DNA of 64,000 nucleotides from JAAYAO01 sp051133435 (GTDB lineage Bacteria > Actinomycetota > Actinomycetes > Propionibacteriales > Propionibacteriaceae): positions 1 to 64,000 of the forward strand of contig NZ_JBPGNY010000006.1 of NCBI RefSeq assembly GCF_051133435.1. Reading direction: 5' to 3'. The translations under genes were made by a program, and so were the position numbers. Every line of letters begins with the position of its first letter. The stretch's first letter is position 1. Positions 16,628-24,912 of this stretch are shown here, piece by piece. Below the pieces are notes generated by a model. The model did no database searches. It saw nothing but the letters and a program-made list of their open reading frames with translations, and had not been told where the DNA came from.

Positions 16628-17644
16628 TCAGGACGATTCGGGACGGACAACCGGCGCCGCCGCGGGCTTGGCGGCGAACAGGTTGCGGGGCCCTGCCACG
16701 AGGATTCCGGCCACGAAGAGAATAACCACCCCGATCAACCCCAGCGGCGTATCGATGAACAGGTTCACCGAACCCGGGGTGTCGGTGGTGCTGATGAAGC
16801 CGAGAACCACGCCGAACCACGAGTTCATCGCCCCATGTGCGGCCGCAGCCGGAATCGGATTTCCAGCGGCGCGGTCGGTGATCGCCCCAAACAGAAGCGT
16901 CATCGCGATACACGGCAGAAGGAACATCAGCACCGCCAGGTAGCGTGGCTGACCGGCGTAGTTGTGCCCGATCAGGACGATCGGCAGATGCCACAGCGAC
17001 CAGATGATGCCACCGACGAAAGCGCCGCGCAGGGTGCCCAGCGGTTTGAGCGCCGGCCACAGCCAACCGCGCCAGCCGATCTCCTCACCCAGTGTCATCA
17101 CACTGGTCACGAGGAATCCCGCGATCATGATCATGGCCATGAAGATGATGGCCTGCAGCGGGCTGGCGGGCATTCCGGCCTGTTCCGAGAGCTGCTGCAC
17201 GGTGAGGCGCAGCCAGGTGCGCCCGGTGAGGTCGCCGGGCACGCCACGCAGCACCATCACCAGCGCAGTGATCACATGCACGGCCAGCACGATCAGTGCC
17301 GCCAGCGGCGTCCAGATCAGGATTCGCTTCCACTTGCCCCGAAACCGCAGCCCCACCCGCGTACGCCACGAAGTCTTCTCCACGAACTTCGCCAGAATGA
17401 TGGATGCCACGGCGGGCGTCCACATACCCACCCCGATGACGATGCTGTACAGGGGGTGCTTGATGCCTTCGGGCAGGATCCAGAACGGGACTGCGAAGAG
17501 GGCGAAGAGCCCGTACGAGATCAGCATGAACAGACCGATATGGCGCCAGTTCACTGCCGTGTACGGCTCGCGCAGGGGCCCGTTCGGTGTTCCGGCACCG
17601 GGGCGGGAGGCATCGTGGTTTCTGGGCCTGCGGTCACTGATCAT
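16628..17644 (-). CDS. CPBP-family intramembrane protease (copy 1)
   Basis: The ATG at 17644 gives 338 residues with about eight membrane segments. The CPBP (Abi/CAAX-like) motifs are present: GEEIGWRGWLWPAL (motif 1, glutamate pair and arginine), WSLWHLPIV (motif 2 histidine), and AAHGAMN (motif 3). These are membrane-embedded glutamic proteases related to Rce1; bacterial members are linked to bacteriocin self-immunity or peptide processing. A longer GTG/ATG start upstream is possible. The gene is divergent from the XRE regulator, which is a candidate controller. The substrate is unknown. Confidence 0.85.
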   Translation of the reverse strand: MISDRRPRNHDASRPGAGTPNGPLREPYTAVNWRHIGLFMLISYGLFALFAVPFWILPEGIKHPLYSIVIGVGMWTPAVASIILAKFVEKTSWRTRVGLRFRGKWKRILIWTPLAALIVLAVHVITALVMVLRGVPGDLTGRTWLRLTVQQLSEQAGMPASPLQAIIFMAMIMIAGFLVTSVMTLGEEIGWRGWLWPALKPLGTLRGAFVGGIIWSLWHLPIVLIGHNYAGQPRYLAVLMFLLPCIAMTLLFGAITDRAAGNPIPAAAAHGAMNSWFGVVLGFISTTDTPGSVNLFIDTPLGLIGVVILFVAGILVAGPRNLFAAKPAAAPVVRPESS

Positions 17645-17711
17645 GACGACATGATGCACATTGTCGTTGGGTTTACACAACAAGACATTCTGTATTCACA
17701 CCTGAACTTCG

Positions 17712-17740
17712 TTGTGACGCACTGTGCCTTGCGGTAGCGT
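17712..17740 (+). promoter_or_regulatory. Promoter for leaderless XRE gene
   Basis: TTGTGA (17712-17717) and TAGCGT (17735-17740) are spaced by 17 bp. Transcription would start about seven bases later, at or next to the ATG at 17748. No Shine-Dalgarno is present there, in keeping with leaderless translation, which is common in actinobacteria. Confidence 0.55.
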
Positions 17741-17747
17741 CCGAAGC

Positions 17748-18038
17748 ATGTCGGGACCAACACGCACGGGCCGAACCGGCCGGGTGATCCACAATCGGGT
17801 GCGGGTCCTGCGGGTCGAGGCCGGGATGTCCCGCGTCCAGCTCGCCGAACGCGTGGGCGTGAACCCGCAGACCATCGGCGCGCTGGAGCGAGGGGATCAC
17901 TACCCGAGCCTGGACCTGGCGATGAGCGTGTGCGAGGTATTCGAGCTTCCGGTCGAAGCGGTCTTCGCGCGAGAGCCGTTCGAGTCGATCGGTGCTGCCT
18001 ACCGCCGGCAGGGAGTGGCACCGAGTGGACTTTCGTGA
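17748..18038 (+). CDS. XRE-family transcriptional regulator
   Basis: A 96-residue protein with a single Cro/CI-type helix-turn-helix: NRVRVLRVEAGMSRVQLAER, then VGVNPQTIGALERGDHYPSL. The tail VCEVFELPVEAVFAREPF is typical of the small regulators found next to membrane proteins. The ATG at 17748 is chosen on the promoter; an upstream in-frame start would lie inside it. The next gene overlaps its end by 14 bp, so regulator and membrane protein form one unit, a frequent pairing in Gram-positive bacteria. Confidence 0.85.
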   Translation: MSGPTRTGRTGRVIHNRVRVLRVEAGMSRVQLAERVGVNPQTIGALERGDHYPSLDLAMSVCEVFELPVEAVFAREPFESIGAAYRRQGVAPSGLS

Positions 18039-18483
18039 GGCCACCGGAACCCGCCGTGGACGCTGCAGAGTCACCCTCATAGGGGTCCTGGCAGGGTGGC
18101 TCATCCTGTTGATCTCGACCGTGCTCGGCACGGGCACCTACGGGGGAATTGGCCTCGTCGGGTTCGCACTGTTCGCCATCAGCTGGGTGGCCGGCCGCAT
18201 GATCGTGCGCGATGTCGCCGAACGCCCCGCCCGACAGGTTGATGAGTACGAGTTCGTGGAGCGCGCCCGGGTGCGGGACGTCGGCTACGTCGTGGCCCTG
18301 GCAGCCTTGGTGCTCGGTTTCGTGTTGCTGCTCGTCGCCACCAAGATGGCCGAGCGAGGCGATTTCGGACTCCTGCAACGCAGTGCCCACATCGTGTTTC
18401 TCGGGTTCCTCACCGCCGCGGCGCTGCCGACAGTGCTGCTGGTGTGGCGGACTCGTGACATTCCGGACAACCCGGAAGCATGA
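18025..18483 (+). CDS. Four-helix membrane protein paired with XRE regulator
   Basis: The GTG at 18025 gives 152 residues. Hydrophobic segments lie at about 20-40, 42-62, 91-111 and 122-142, with charged VRDVAERPARQVDEYEFVERA between the second and third. The start overlaps the end of the XRE gene and has GGGAG nine to ten bases upstream. Small proteins of this shape (DUF2178-like) are often co-transcribed with an XRE repressor; their job is not established. It is convergent with the second CPBP protease gene. Confidence 0.7.
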   Translation: MDFREATGTRRGRCRVTLIGVLAGWLILLISTVLGTGTYGGIGLVGFALFAISWVAGRMIVRDVAERPARQVDEYEFVERARVRDVGYVVALAALVLGFVLLLVATKMAERGDFGLLQRSAHIVFLGFLTAAALPTVLLVWRTRDIPDNPEA

Positions 18484-18489
18484 GGTCGA

Positions 18490-19320
18490 TCATTGCCTTG
18501 CCCTTGGCTGACCCAGCCGCCCGCGGGTGACCACAACGGCGATCACCGCGAGCACGGCGAGGCCGATGGCGGCAGGCCAATTGCTGACGACCTCACGTCC
18601 GGTGAGGGTTTCGGTGCCGTACAGCGCCCAGTTCAGGCTGTTGTGACCGAGGATGACCAGCAACACCGAGCCACGTGACCCGTTGGCCAGCCACGACAGC
18701 ACGAACGACAGGCTGACCACCAACAGGAAGTAGGCCGCGTACTGGCTGGGGTCCTGACGCGCGGTGTCCCACTCGTCGGTGAGGAACAGAGGTGCATGCC
18801 AGCAACAGTGGATCACCCCGAGCACGAACGCTGCTGCGACCGGGTGGAGTCGTTGCTGCAGACGAGGAAGCGCGAAACCGCGCCACCCGGGTTCTTCCTG
18901 GAAAGGACCCCCGATGAGATACATGAGGTAGGTACCGGCCAGGAGTCCGAGTGCCGCCGGGCCGCCACTCCCTCCTTCCGCACCGGAGCCGAGGAGGTAT
19001 CCGAGACCTGTGGCAACCGGGATGATCAGCAAGGCCAGGACGTACCAGCCCGGGTGAGCGCGCCATTGGACGATGCGTCGCCAGAAGCGACGACGACCGT
19101 CGCGTCCCTCGGTGATGCGGGTCATCAACAGCGCGGCCGCGAAGGGGCCCGCGAACAGTCCAAGTTGGTTGACGCCGGCGACCGCAGTGAGGGGCAAATC
19201 GAACGGCAGCACACCGATTCCGTTGCGCGCCAGATACCACGGGCTCCACATCACCCAGGAGCCGAGATAGGCGAGCCCGAAGAAGGCCGCCAACGGATAC
19301 CGGGCCAGTAACCGGCTCAT
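18490..19320 (-). CDS. CPBP-family intramembrane protease (copy 2)
   Basis: A 276-residue, multi-pass membrane protein with motif 1 FQEEPGWRGFALPRLQ, motif 2 IHCCWHAPLFL and motif 3 LGHNSLNW. These give the two glutamates, arginine and histidines expected for the Abi/CPBP active site. It starts inside the stop of the PadR gene (ATGA overlap), so the regulator and protease are translated together. This suggests the protease is made when the PadR ligand, perhaps an antimicrobial, is present. It is not a close relative of the other two CPBP proteins in the window. Confidence 0.87.
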   Translation of the reverse strand: MSRLLARYPLAAFFGLAYLGSWVMWSPWYLARNGIGVLPFDLPLTAVAGVNQLGLFAGPFAAALLMTRITEGRDGRRRFWRRIVQWRAHPGWYVLALLIIPVATGLGYLLGSGAEGGSGGPAALGLLAGTYLMYLIGGPFQEEPGWRGFALPRLQQRLHPVAAAFVLGVIHCCWHAPLFLTDEWDTARQDPSQYAAYFLLVVSLSFVLSWLANGSRGSVLLVILGHNSLNWALYGTETLTGREVVSNWPAAIGLAVLAVIAVVVTRGRLGQPRARQ

Positions 19321-19853
19321 GAGTCACCCTCGAGGTCGTCGAGCACCGAGCGCCAGAAGGCCAGGTCGGCCCGCACCGTCAACCGTCCCCAGGACAGGAC
19401 GCGTCGATGGTTGGGCTGAGTACCACCGAGCCCCGGCTGTTCCAGGAAGTCCAACATCTCGATGAGTTCTTCCACGCGCCGCTGGGCCAAGGGCGCCACC
19501 AAGTCCGGGGCCGCGTCGGTGAAGAACAGGCGCAGCATCGCCGGGTCGTAGTACTGCGCCGCCCCGGGTTGCTGCCCGAGCCAATCGAGAAGGGCTTCGC
19601 GACCATCCCGGGTGATCGCGAAAACCCGTCGACGTCGTCCGGACGTCTCCTGGGTGGACGTGACGAGCCCGAGGCCCTCCAGGCGCTGGGGCTCGGCGTA
19701 GAGCTGCGATCTGGCCACGGACCAGAAGAAGGACACGGACAGCTCGACATTGCGCCACAACTCGTAGGAGGTTTGCGGCCCGACGGTTTCGAGCAACCCG
19801 AGCACCACCATCGAGACAGGACGAAACGGACCGTCCGAATCGGATGTTTGCAT
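19317..19853 (-). CDS. PadR-family transcriptional regulator
   Basis: A 178-residue protein with the PadR winged helix at residues 12-85 (VLGLLETVGPQTSYELWRNV, then SQLYAEPQRLEGLGLV and RRVFAITRDGREAL) and a C-terminal helical dimerisation part of the PadR-VirR type. PadR proteins repress detoxification and efflux genes and release DNA on ligand binding. It is translationally coupled to the CPBP gene, its likely target. A palindromic repeat lies 28 bp upstream of the start. Confidence 0.88.
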   Translation of the reverse strand: MQTSDSDGPFRPVSMVVLGLLETVGPQTSYELWRNVELSVSFFWSVARSQLYAEPQRLEGLGLVTSTQETSGRRRRVFAITRDGREALLDWLGQQPGAAQYYDPAMLRLFFTDAAPDLVAPLAQRRVEELIEMLDFLEQPGLGGTQPNHRRVLSWGRLTVRADLAFWRSVLDDLEGDS

Positions 19854-19881
19854 GGTGCCAGACTAAGAGACTGGCCAGGCC

Positions 19882-19961
19882 GGTACCAAAATCCCCAACT
19901 CAGGCCGCCATATCGAGCGTGTGAGCCCGAATCCGGTGGGTGAGTTGGGGGTTTTGGTACC
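19882..19961. repeat. 80-bp palindromic intergenic repeat, copy A
   Basis: The arms GGTACCAAAATCCCCAACTC... (19882-19902) and ...GAGTTGGGGGTTTTGGTACC (19941-19961) match over 21 bp with one mismatch and enclose a 38-base variable centre. The same arms recur at 24832-24912 and 27851-27930. Copy A lies between the stop of the DUF4190-like gene and the start of padR, both on the minus strand. It could fold into a strong hairpin and act as a terminator or be a small non-autonomous element. Confidence 0.85.
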
Positions 19962-19972
19962 CCGCGGATGGT

Positions 19973-20356
19973 TCAGCCGAAGATGAGCTTCTTGATGTAG
20001 TCGAATACCTCGTGCAACTCGTCGTAGTCGCGGATCGCGGGGTCGGCGACCATGAAGTTCCAGACCGTGGCGATACCGACAAACACCGCGAGCAGCACGA
20101 CGCCGATGATCAGGCCGGCGACAGCCGTGCGGTGGCCGCGACGGGCCGAGCGCAACCCGTGCCAGGCCACGATGACCGCCGCCAATGCCAGCAGGCCCGG
20201 CACGAACCCGATATAGGGAATCAACAGCAACATCGGGGCACAGACCAGCGCGACGCCACACAGCACCAGGGAAGCGATTCCCTTCCCGGCCGCGGAGGCG
20301 TGCTCAGCGGCTCCTTCGTGAGCATCCGCTAGCTGTGAGGGGGTGTGGTTCGACAT
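19973..20356 (-). CDS. DUF4190-like small membrane protein
   Basis: A 127-residue protein with a polar N-terminus and two or three membrane helices (about 25-45, 48-66 and 76-98). The pattern of a glycine-rich G-x-A-S-L-V-L first helix, a short loop and GHRTAVAGLIIGVV matches the DUF4190 family. The C-terminal 25 residues are outside the last helix and acidic. No enzymatic function is known. It lies 22 bp after the exporter permease stop region on the same strand and could be part of that operon. Confidence 0.65.
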   Translation of the reverse strand: MSNHTPSQLADAHEGAAEHASAAGKGIASLVLCGVALVCAPMLLLIPYIGFVPGLLALAAVIVAWHGLRSARRGHRTAVAGLIIGVVLLAVFVGIATVWNFMVADPAIRDYDELHEVFDYIKKLIFG

Positions 20357-20378
20357 GAGGATCTCCTTCTTGTGGTGG

Positions 20379-21128
20379 TCAGGTACGGGTGTCGCGGCGT
20401 TCGAGAATCGCGGTCGTGAGCGCGACCATCGCGACGGTGAGCACCGCGGCGGCCACGAGGATCGGGGTGACGTCGAGAACCGACACGGCGCCGCTGTCGC
20501 CGAAGGTGCCGGTACCCAGCAGTGCGGCGCGGGTCGCCACCGCGTAGGGCGACACCAGCGCGAGGTTCCCCAGCAACATCAGCGCCAGGGTGGACACCCC
20601 GGACATCACCAGGGCGACCGCGATGGGCGCGGCAAAGGATCGCAGGAACATCGACAGTGCCGATTGTGCGGCTGCCGCGGGGATGGTTGCCAGGATCAGC
20701 AGGCCGGTGATCGCGAAGTACTGCCCGGGCAGCGGGCCCGGCAGACCGAAGACCGCCTTGCCGATGACGACCACGGCGAACAGCAGGACGACCTGCATGA
20801 TCGCGGTCAACCCGGCGACCACGACGGTCTTGGCGATCACAATGCGTAGCGAGCCGACCGGCCCGCTCATCAGGGCATTCCAGTTACTGCCGTGGTGCTC
20901 CACCCGCCACACCAGGGATCCGAGAATCGCGACCCCGATCGCCAGCGGGAAGAGCCCGTAGAACCCGACCGACTGCAGCCACACCGTGTGCCAGCCGTTC
21001 GGCGGCCGGCTGCCATCGGCCAGTCGGGTGGCCGCCCCGGCCAACACCAACACCATCGGCAGGAACACCACCACCGGCCAGGCCAGGGAGCGCTTGAGCT
21101 TGATGATTTCGGACGTCAGGGCACCCAT
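20379..21128 (-). CDS. ABC-2 type transporter permease (BcrB/MutE-like), subunit 2
   Basis: The ATG at 21128 gives 249 residues with six membrane segments. The start SEIIKLKRSLAW and the later VWRVEHHGSNWNALMSGPV are typical of the lantibiotic-immunity type ABC-2 permeases. It follows the other permease with one base between them, and the ATP-binding protein upstream completes the set. The complex probably removes a membrane-active peptide or other amphiphile from the membrane; this is inferred from the family. Expression is likely controlled by the adjacent histidine kinase/response regulator. Confidence 0.82.
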   Translation of the reverse strand: MGALTSEIIKLKRSLAWPVVVFLPMVLVLAGAATRLADGSRPPNGWHTVWLQSVGFYGLFPLAIGVAILGSLVWRVEHHGSNWNALMSGPVGSLRIVIAKTVVVAGLTAIMQVVLLFAVVVIGKAVFGLPGPLPGQYFAITGLLILATIPAAAAQSALSMFLRSFAAPIAVALVMSGVSTLALMLLGNLALVSPYAVATRAALLGTGTFGDSGAVSVLDVTPILVAAAVLTVAMVALTTAILERRDTRT

Positions 21129-21129
21129 G

Positions 21130-21870
21130 TCAGGCCTCCTGTTCATCGAAGCGGTGGGTGACAACGACGAACAGCACCCCGGCCAGAACGGCCAACACCG
21201 CAACACTCGGATAGGCGATCGGCAGCCGGCGCAGCACATCGCCCTGGTATCCGGCGGCCCGGGCCAGCGAGTAGTACCCCCACGGAGTGGCATGCGCAGC
21301 CAACGACGGCAGCCCCTGGGAGAAGACGGCCAGGATGCTGCCGAGCACCCCCACCCCCAGGCCGACGAGTTGATTCTCCAGCTTCGCCGAGATCAGGATG
21401 TGCAACGCGAGCACCACCAGGTTGATCACCAGCATGCAGGTGGTGAAACCGACCCAATGCCACAGCGGCACCGGCGTCCGGATACCCACGAGCAACCGGC
21501 CGAGCACCAGCACCACCAGCCCGGTTCCGAGCGTGGCGACCGCAACGACCGAGCCGAGTGCGACCAACTTGGCCCGACACACACCTCCGGGTGTTGCCCC
21601 CGAGGTGGCCTGCCACAACCAACCATTACCCCGGTGCTCGATATCGGTCTGTCTGGAGGCCAGCACGGCCAGCAACAACGGCGAGAGCAGCGGAATGCCC
21701 ATCGACAGGCCGGCCAGTAATGCGTACCAGGCACCGGTCCCGTCCGGGTCGACGTCAGCGGACACCACGGCGAACAGTGCCAACAGGACCGAGGCGAGCA
21801 TCATGATGGCGCAGATCAGCCCCACAGCCCGGTGCCGCATCTTGGCGTATTCGTTCAGCACCGTCCGCAT
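21130..21870 (-). CDS. ABC-2 type transporter permease (BcrB/MutE-like), subunit 1
   Basis: A 246-residue, six-helix permease starting MRTVLNEYAKMRHRAVG, with the characteristic EHRGNGWLWQATSGATPGG segment that resembles the one in the neighbouring permease (EHHGSNWNALMSGPVG). The two permeases are therefore old duplicates forming a heterodimer. The ATG at 21870 is preferred; a GTG two codons upstream overlaps the stop of the ATPase gene. It is part of the three-gene export operon. Confidence 0.82.
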   Translation of the reverse strand: MRTVLNEYAKMRHRAVGLICAIMMLASVLLALFAVVSADVDPDGTGAWYALLAGLSMGIPLLSPLLLAVLASRQTDIEHRGNGWLWQATSGATPGGVCRAKLVALGSVVAVATLGTGLVVLVLGRLLVGIRTPVPLWHWVGFTTCMLVINLVVLALHILISAKLENQLVGLGVGVLGSILAVFSQGLPSLAAHATPWGYYSLARAAGYQGDVLRRLPIAYPSVAVLAVLAGVLFVVVTHRFDEQEA

Positions 21871-21872
21871 GA

Positions 21873-22781
21873 TCACAGCCCACCCCCGTCGGTGAGGGAC
21901 ATGAACACGTCCTCGAGGCTCTGCTGTTCGCGCCGCACCTGATAGATGTCCACGCCTTCGTTGACCAGGGTGGCGACAACGCCGGCGGTCCGGGCGTCGT
22001 CCAGCCCGCCGAGGGCTATCTCCCCGGTCTCGGTCGGATGCGCACCGTGATGACCGAGGAGCATCGTGGCGGTTCGCGGGTCCGAACACCTGATCAGCAC
22101 ATCCGGCAGTGCTGCCGACATCAGTTCGGCCCGGGCACCCTGGAAGATCATGCGACCGTCGGAGAGGATGCCGATCACGTCGGCGATCCGGTCGATCTCG
22201 TCGAGCAGATGTGAGGAGGTCATGACGGTCACTCCGGCACCGGCGAGGCGGCGGAACAGGTTTCGCATCTCCTCGATTCCTGCCGGGTCGAGGCCGTTGG
22301 TCGGCTCGTCGAGGATCAACAGCCGGGGACGGCGGGCCAGGGCCATCGCCAGGCCGAGCCGCTGCTTCATGCCCAGGCTGTAGTTGCGCACTTTCTTGTT
22401 CATCTGGTGGTGCAGGCGCACGGCCGCCACAGCATCGTCGACCTGTTGGCGGTCCAAGCCCAGCATGCGCTGGACCAATCGCATGTTCTCGGCACCGGTC
22501 AGATGGGCGTATCCGGGCGGTGCTTCGATCAGGGAGCCGATGTGACCGAGCAGCTCTCTGCGGGTGCCGCGGGTCATCGGCCGTCCCATGATCTGTACCT
22601 CACCGTCGGTGGGCCCGATCAGGGAGAGCAGCATCTTCATGGTGGTGGACTTCCCTGCCCCATTGGGGCCCAGGAACCCGTAGACGCAGCCGCTGGGGAT
22701 CTCAAGGTTCAGGTTGTCGACAACGGTGTGTTGCCCATAGCGCTTGGTCAGATTGTGGGTGGCGACGATGGTGGAAGACAC
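21873..22781 (-). CDS. ABC transporter ATP-binding protein (BcrA-like)
   Basis: A 302-residue protein. The ABC domain spans about 6-225 with Walker A GPNGAGKST, signature YSLGMKQRL, Walker B LLILDEPT and the H-loop MTSSHLL. A C-terminal accessory domain ends in EQQSLEDVFMSLTDG, typical of bacitracin/lantibiotic self-protection ATPases. It powers the two permeases encoded immediately downstream. The genes lie beyond the two-component system in the same direction (RR start side at 22902), so damage to the cell envelope may switch them on. Confidence 0.9.
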   Translation of the reverse strand: MSSTIVATHNLTKRYGQHTVVDNLNLEIPSGCVYGFLGPNGAGKSTTMKMLLSLIGPTDGEVQIMGRPMTRGTRRELLGHIGSLIEAPPGYAHLTGAENMRLVQRMLGLDRQQVDDAVAAVRLHHQMNKKVRNYSLGMKQRLGLAMALARRPRLLILDEPTNGLDPAGIEEMRNLFRRLAGAGVTVMTSSHLLDEIDRIADVIGILSDGRMIFQGARAELMSAALPDVLIRCSDPRTATMLLGHHGAHPTETGEIALGGLDDARTAGVVATLVNEGVDIYQVRREQQSLEDVFMSLTDGGGL

Positions 22782-22901
22782 CCCTCCACGATCGCAAGAA
22801 ACCGCCGGTGAAACATCTGGCGGCAGGCATATCTTGGGCGTATCACTTCGGGCATACCCGGCGGCGCCAATGCGCCCGGAGACCTACCCGCAGCGGAGGG
22901 C

Positions 22902-23567
22902 TCAGGCCTGGCCGGGGTCGGCCAGGCCCGTCCGGTACGCCAGCACGACCGCCTGTACCCGGTCACGCAGGCCGAGCTTTGCCAGGATGCGTCCGACGTG
23001 CACTTTGACGGTGCCCTCGGCCAGCACCAGTTCGTCGGCGATCTCGGCGTTGGACAGGCCGCGGGCGACCAGGGCGAGCACCTCGTGTTCGCGCGGGGTC
23101 AGCCCTTCGAGGCGCACCTTCGGATCCGGTTCGGACGAGGGGCGCGACCGCGCGAAGTGGTCGAGCAGACGACGGGTGGTGCTGGGTGCGACCACGGCAT
23201 CGCCGGCATGGATGTGTCGGATCGCCGCGGCGACCTCTTCGACCGGGGTGTCCTTGAGCAGGAACCCCGATGCCCCGGCTTGCAGGGCGTCGTAGGCGTA
23301 CTCGTCCAGATCGAAGGTGGTCAGAATCAGCACCTTCGGCGGGTTCTGCCACTGGGTCAATCGCCGGGTCGCCTCCACCCCGTTCAGGCGGGGCATCCGG
23401 ACGTCCATCAGCACGACATCGGCCTCGAGCTGCTCCAACAGGGTCAGTGCGCTGTCACCATCGTCGGCCTCACCGACGATTTCGATCCCGGGCTGAGCCT
23501 CCAGCACCATAGCCAGCCCCTTGCGAACCAGCTCTTGGTCATCGACCAGCACCACGCGCACCGTCAT
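22902..23567 (-). CDS. NarL/LuxR-family response regulator
   Basis: This 221-residue protein has a receiver domain (acid pocket Asp9-Asp10, phosphoacceptor Asp in VVLMDVRMP, Lys in FLLKDTP) and a C-terminal LuxR HTH (LTPREHEVLALVARGLSNAEIADEL, then TVKVHVGRILAKLG). It would be phosphorylated by the histidine kinase encoded immediately upstream, whose stop overlaps this start (ATGA). The probable target is the ABC exporter operon that follows. Confidence 0.93.
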   Translation of the reverse strand: MTVRVVLVDDQELVRKGLAMVLEAQPGIEIVGEADDGDSALTLLEQLEADVVLMDVRMPRLNGVEATRRLTQWQNPPKVLILTTFDLDEYAYDALQAGASGFLLKDTPVEEVAAAIRHIHAGDAVVAPSTTRRLLDHFARSRPSSEPDPKVRLEGLTPREHEVLALVARGLSNAEIADELVLAEGTVKVHVGRILAKLGLRDRVQAVVLAYRTGLADPGQA

Positions 23568-24784
23568 GGCGTCTCCTGTTCTCGCGGCAGCACTGCGACC
23601 ACCTCGAAGCCACCGGCCTCGCCCGGCCCGGCGTGCAGGCTGCCGTCATGGACCGCCACCCGCTCGCGCATCCCGAGCAGTCCGTGCCCGTGGGTCTCCT
23701 GCTGCGGCCCCTGGCCGTCGTCGGTGATCCGCAGTTCGACCTCGTGGGGGCGGTAGGTCACGAGAACATCGACCCGGGTCAGGTTCGGCCCGGCGTGTTT
23801 GCGCACATTGGTCAGTGCTTCCTGAGCCAGCCGGTAGACCGTCAGGCCGAGGTCGTCCGGCAGGGTGGTGGGTGTTCCGCTGACGGTCAGCGTGACCGGC
23901 ATCCCGGTATCACGGGACAGTTCGATCAGGGCTTCGAGTTGGTCGATATCGGGCTGTGGGGCGTCCGAACCCGGTTCGTTCTCACGCAGCACCCCCAGCA
24001 TGCGGCGCATCTGGGCCAGGGCGCTGCGACCGGTGTCGCGAACCTGCAGAATCGCCGACTTGGCCCGTGCCGGTTCGGTGTCGACCTTCACCGCGGCTCC
24101 GTCCGAGAGCAGCACCACCACGCTGAGGCTGTGCGAGACGATGTCGTGAATCTCCCGGGCGATCCGGGCTCGTTCGTCGGCGACCGCGATCCGGGCGTTG
24201 GTCTCTCGTTCTCGCTCGGCTTGGGCGGCGCGTTCTTGTAGTCCTGCGACGTATTGCCGACGCACGCGCACCAGCGTGCCCCAGGTCCAGGCCCAGAACG
24301 TCACCACGACCAGTACTCCGAGCTGACCGATGTCCAGGAGGTCATCACCGAGGTGGGGTACTGCTGCGATCAGGAGCCAGACCACCGCGGCCACCGCCCC
24401 GACGAGCGACACCCACCACAGGTAGCGGGAGGCGACGTTGTAGACCGCGAGCAACAACATCACGTCCGCGGCAAGAATCGGAGCACCCAGCAGCACCTGC
24501 ACCCCGGCGGTGACCAGCATCAGCCCCAGAACCGTCAGCGGCCGGCGGCGGCGCGCCGGATACACCCCACACAGGACTGCCGAGACGACCACCAAGCCGG
24601 CCACCCGCCCCGGCCCGTCGGCGTAGATCGGCACGATCGGCAGGTTGTAGAGGAACACTCCCAGTGCAACCAGCAGATCGACCAGCCACATACGCTGCCG
24701 AAACCAGCCCGGGCCGGCTGCGCTCATCGGCGGCACCGCGGCAGCCGACGCATCGTCGGCGAGCACAGGGGCCGGAAATCTCAT
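23564..24784 (-). CDS. Sensor histidine kinase, HisKA_3 type
   Basis: The ATG at 24784 gives 406 residues: four or five membrane helices in the first 155, a coiled linker (QERAAQAERERETNARIAVADE), the HisKA_3 dimerisation box with the phosphoacceptor histidine in RIAREIHDIVSHSLSV, and an HATPase domain with the N box (AQEALTNVRKHAG) and G box (DDGQGP, GHGLLGMRERV). The extracellular loops are very short, the plan of intramembrane sensors that detect membrane-active antibiotics through an ABC exporter. It is coupled to the response regulator. A longer in-frame reading upstream runs through the erm region and is not real. Confidence 0.9.
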   Translation of the reverse strand: MRFPAPVLADDASAAAVPPMSAAGPGWFRQRMWLVDLLVALGVFLYNLPIVPIYADGPGRVAGLVVVSAVLCGVYPARRRRPLTVLGLMLVTAGVQVLLGAPILAADVMLLLAVYNVASRYLWWVSLVGAVAAVVWLLIAAVPHLGDDLLDIGQLGVLVVVTFWAWTWGTLVRVRRQYVAGLQERAAQAERERETNARIAVADERARIAREIHDIVSHSLSVVVLLSDGAAVKVDTEPARAKSAILQVRDTGRSALAQMRRMLGVLRENEPGSDAPQPDIDQLEALIELSRDTGMPVTLTVSGTPTTLPDDLGLTVYRLAQEALTNVRKHAGPNLTRVDVLVTYRPHEVELRITDDGQGPQQETHGHGLLGMRERVAVHDGSLHAGPGEAGGFEVVAVLPREQETP

Positions 24785-24831
24785 ATCGGCGACGATACCG
24801 CCGGTCGACGACACCCCATCGGGCCCACCTG

Positions 24832-24912
24832 GGTACCCAAACTCCCAACTCACTCCCGAAACTCGGGCGTCTGGGGCCGGAATCGGAGGGTGAGTTGGCG
24901 GTTTTGGTACCC
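24832..24912. repeat. 80-bp palindromic intergenic repeat, copy B
   Basis: The left arm begins GGTACCCAAACTCCCAACTC (24832) and the right arm ends GTTGGCGGTTTTGGTACC (24912). The right arm ends exactly one base before the stop codon of the second erm, so the hairpin would form at the very end of that mRNA. The loop differs from the other copies. Confidence 0.85.

Noticed and set aside
15621..16943. 440-residue plus-strand frame over the deaminase-ASCH gene
   Set aside because: It spans the end of one gene, a gap and part of another on the opposite strand, with no recognisable domain.
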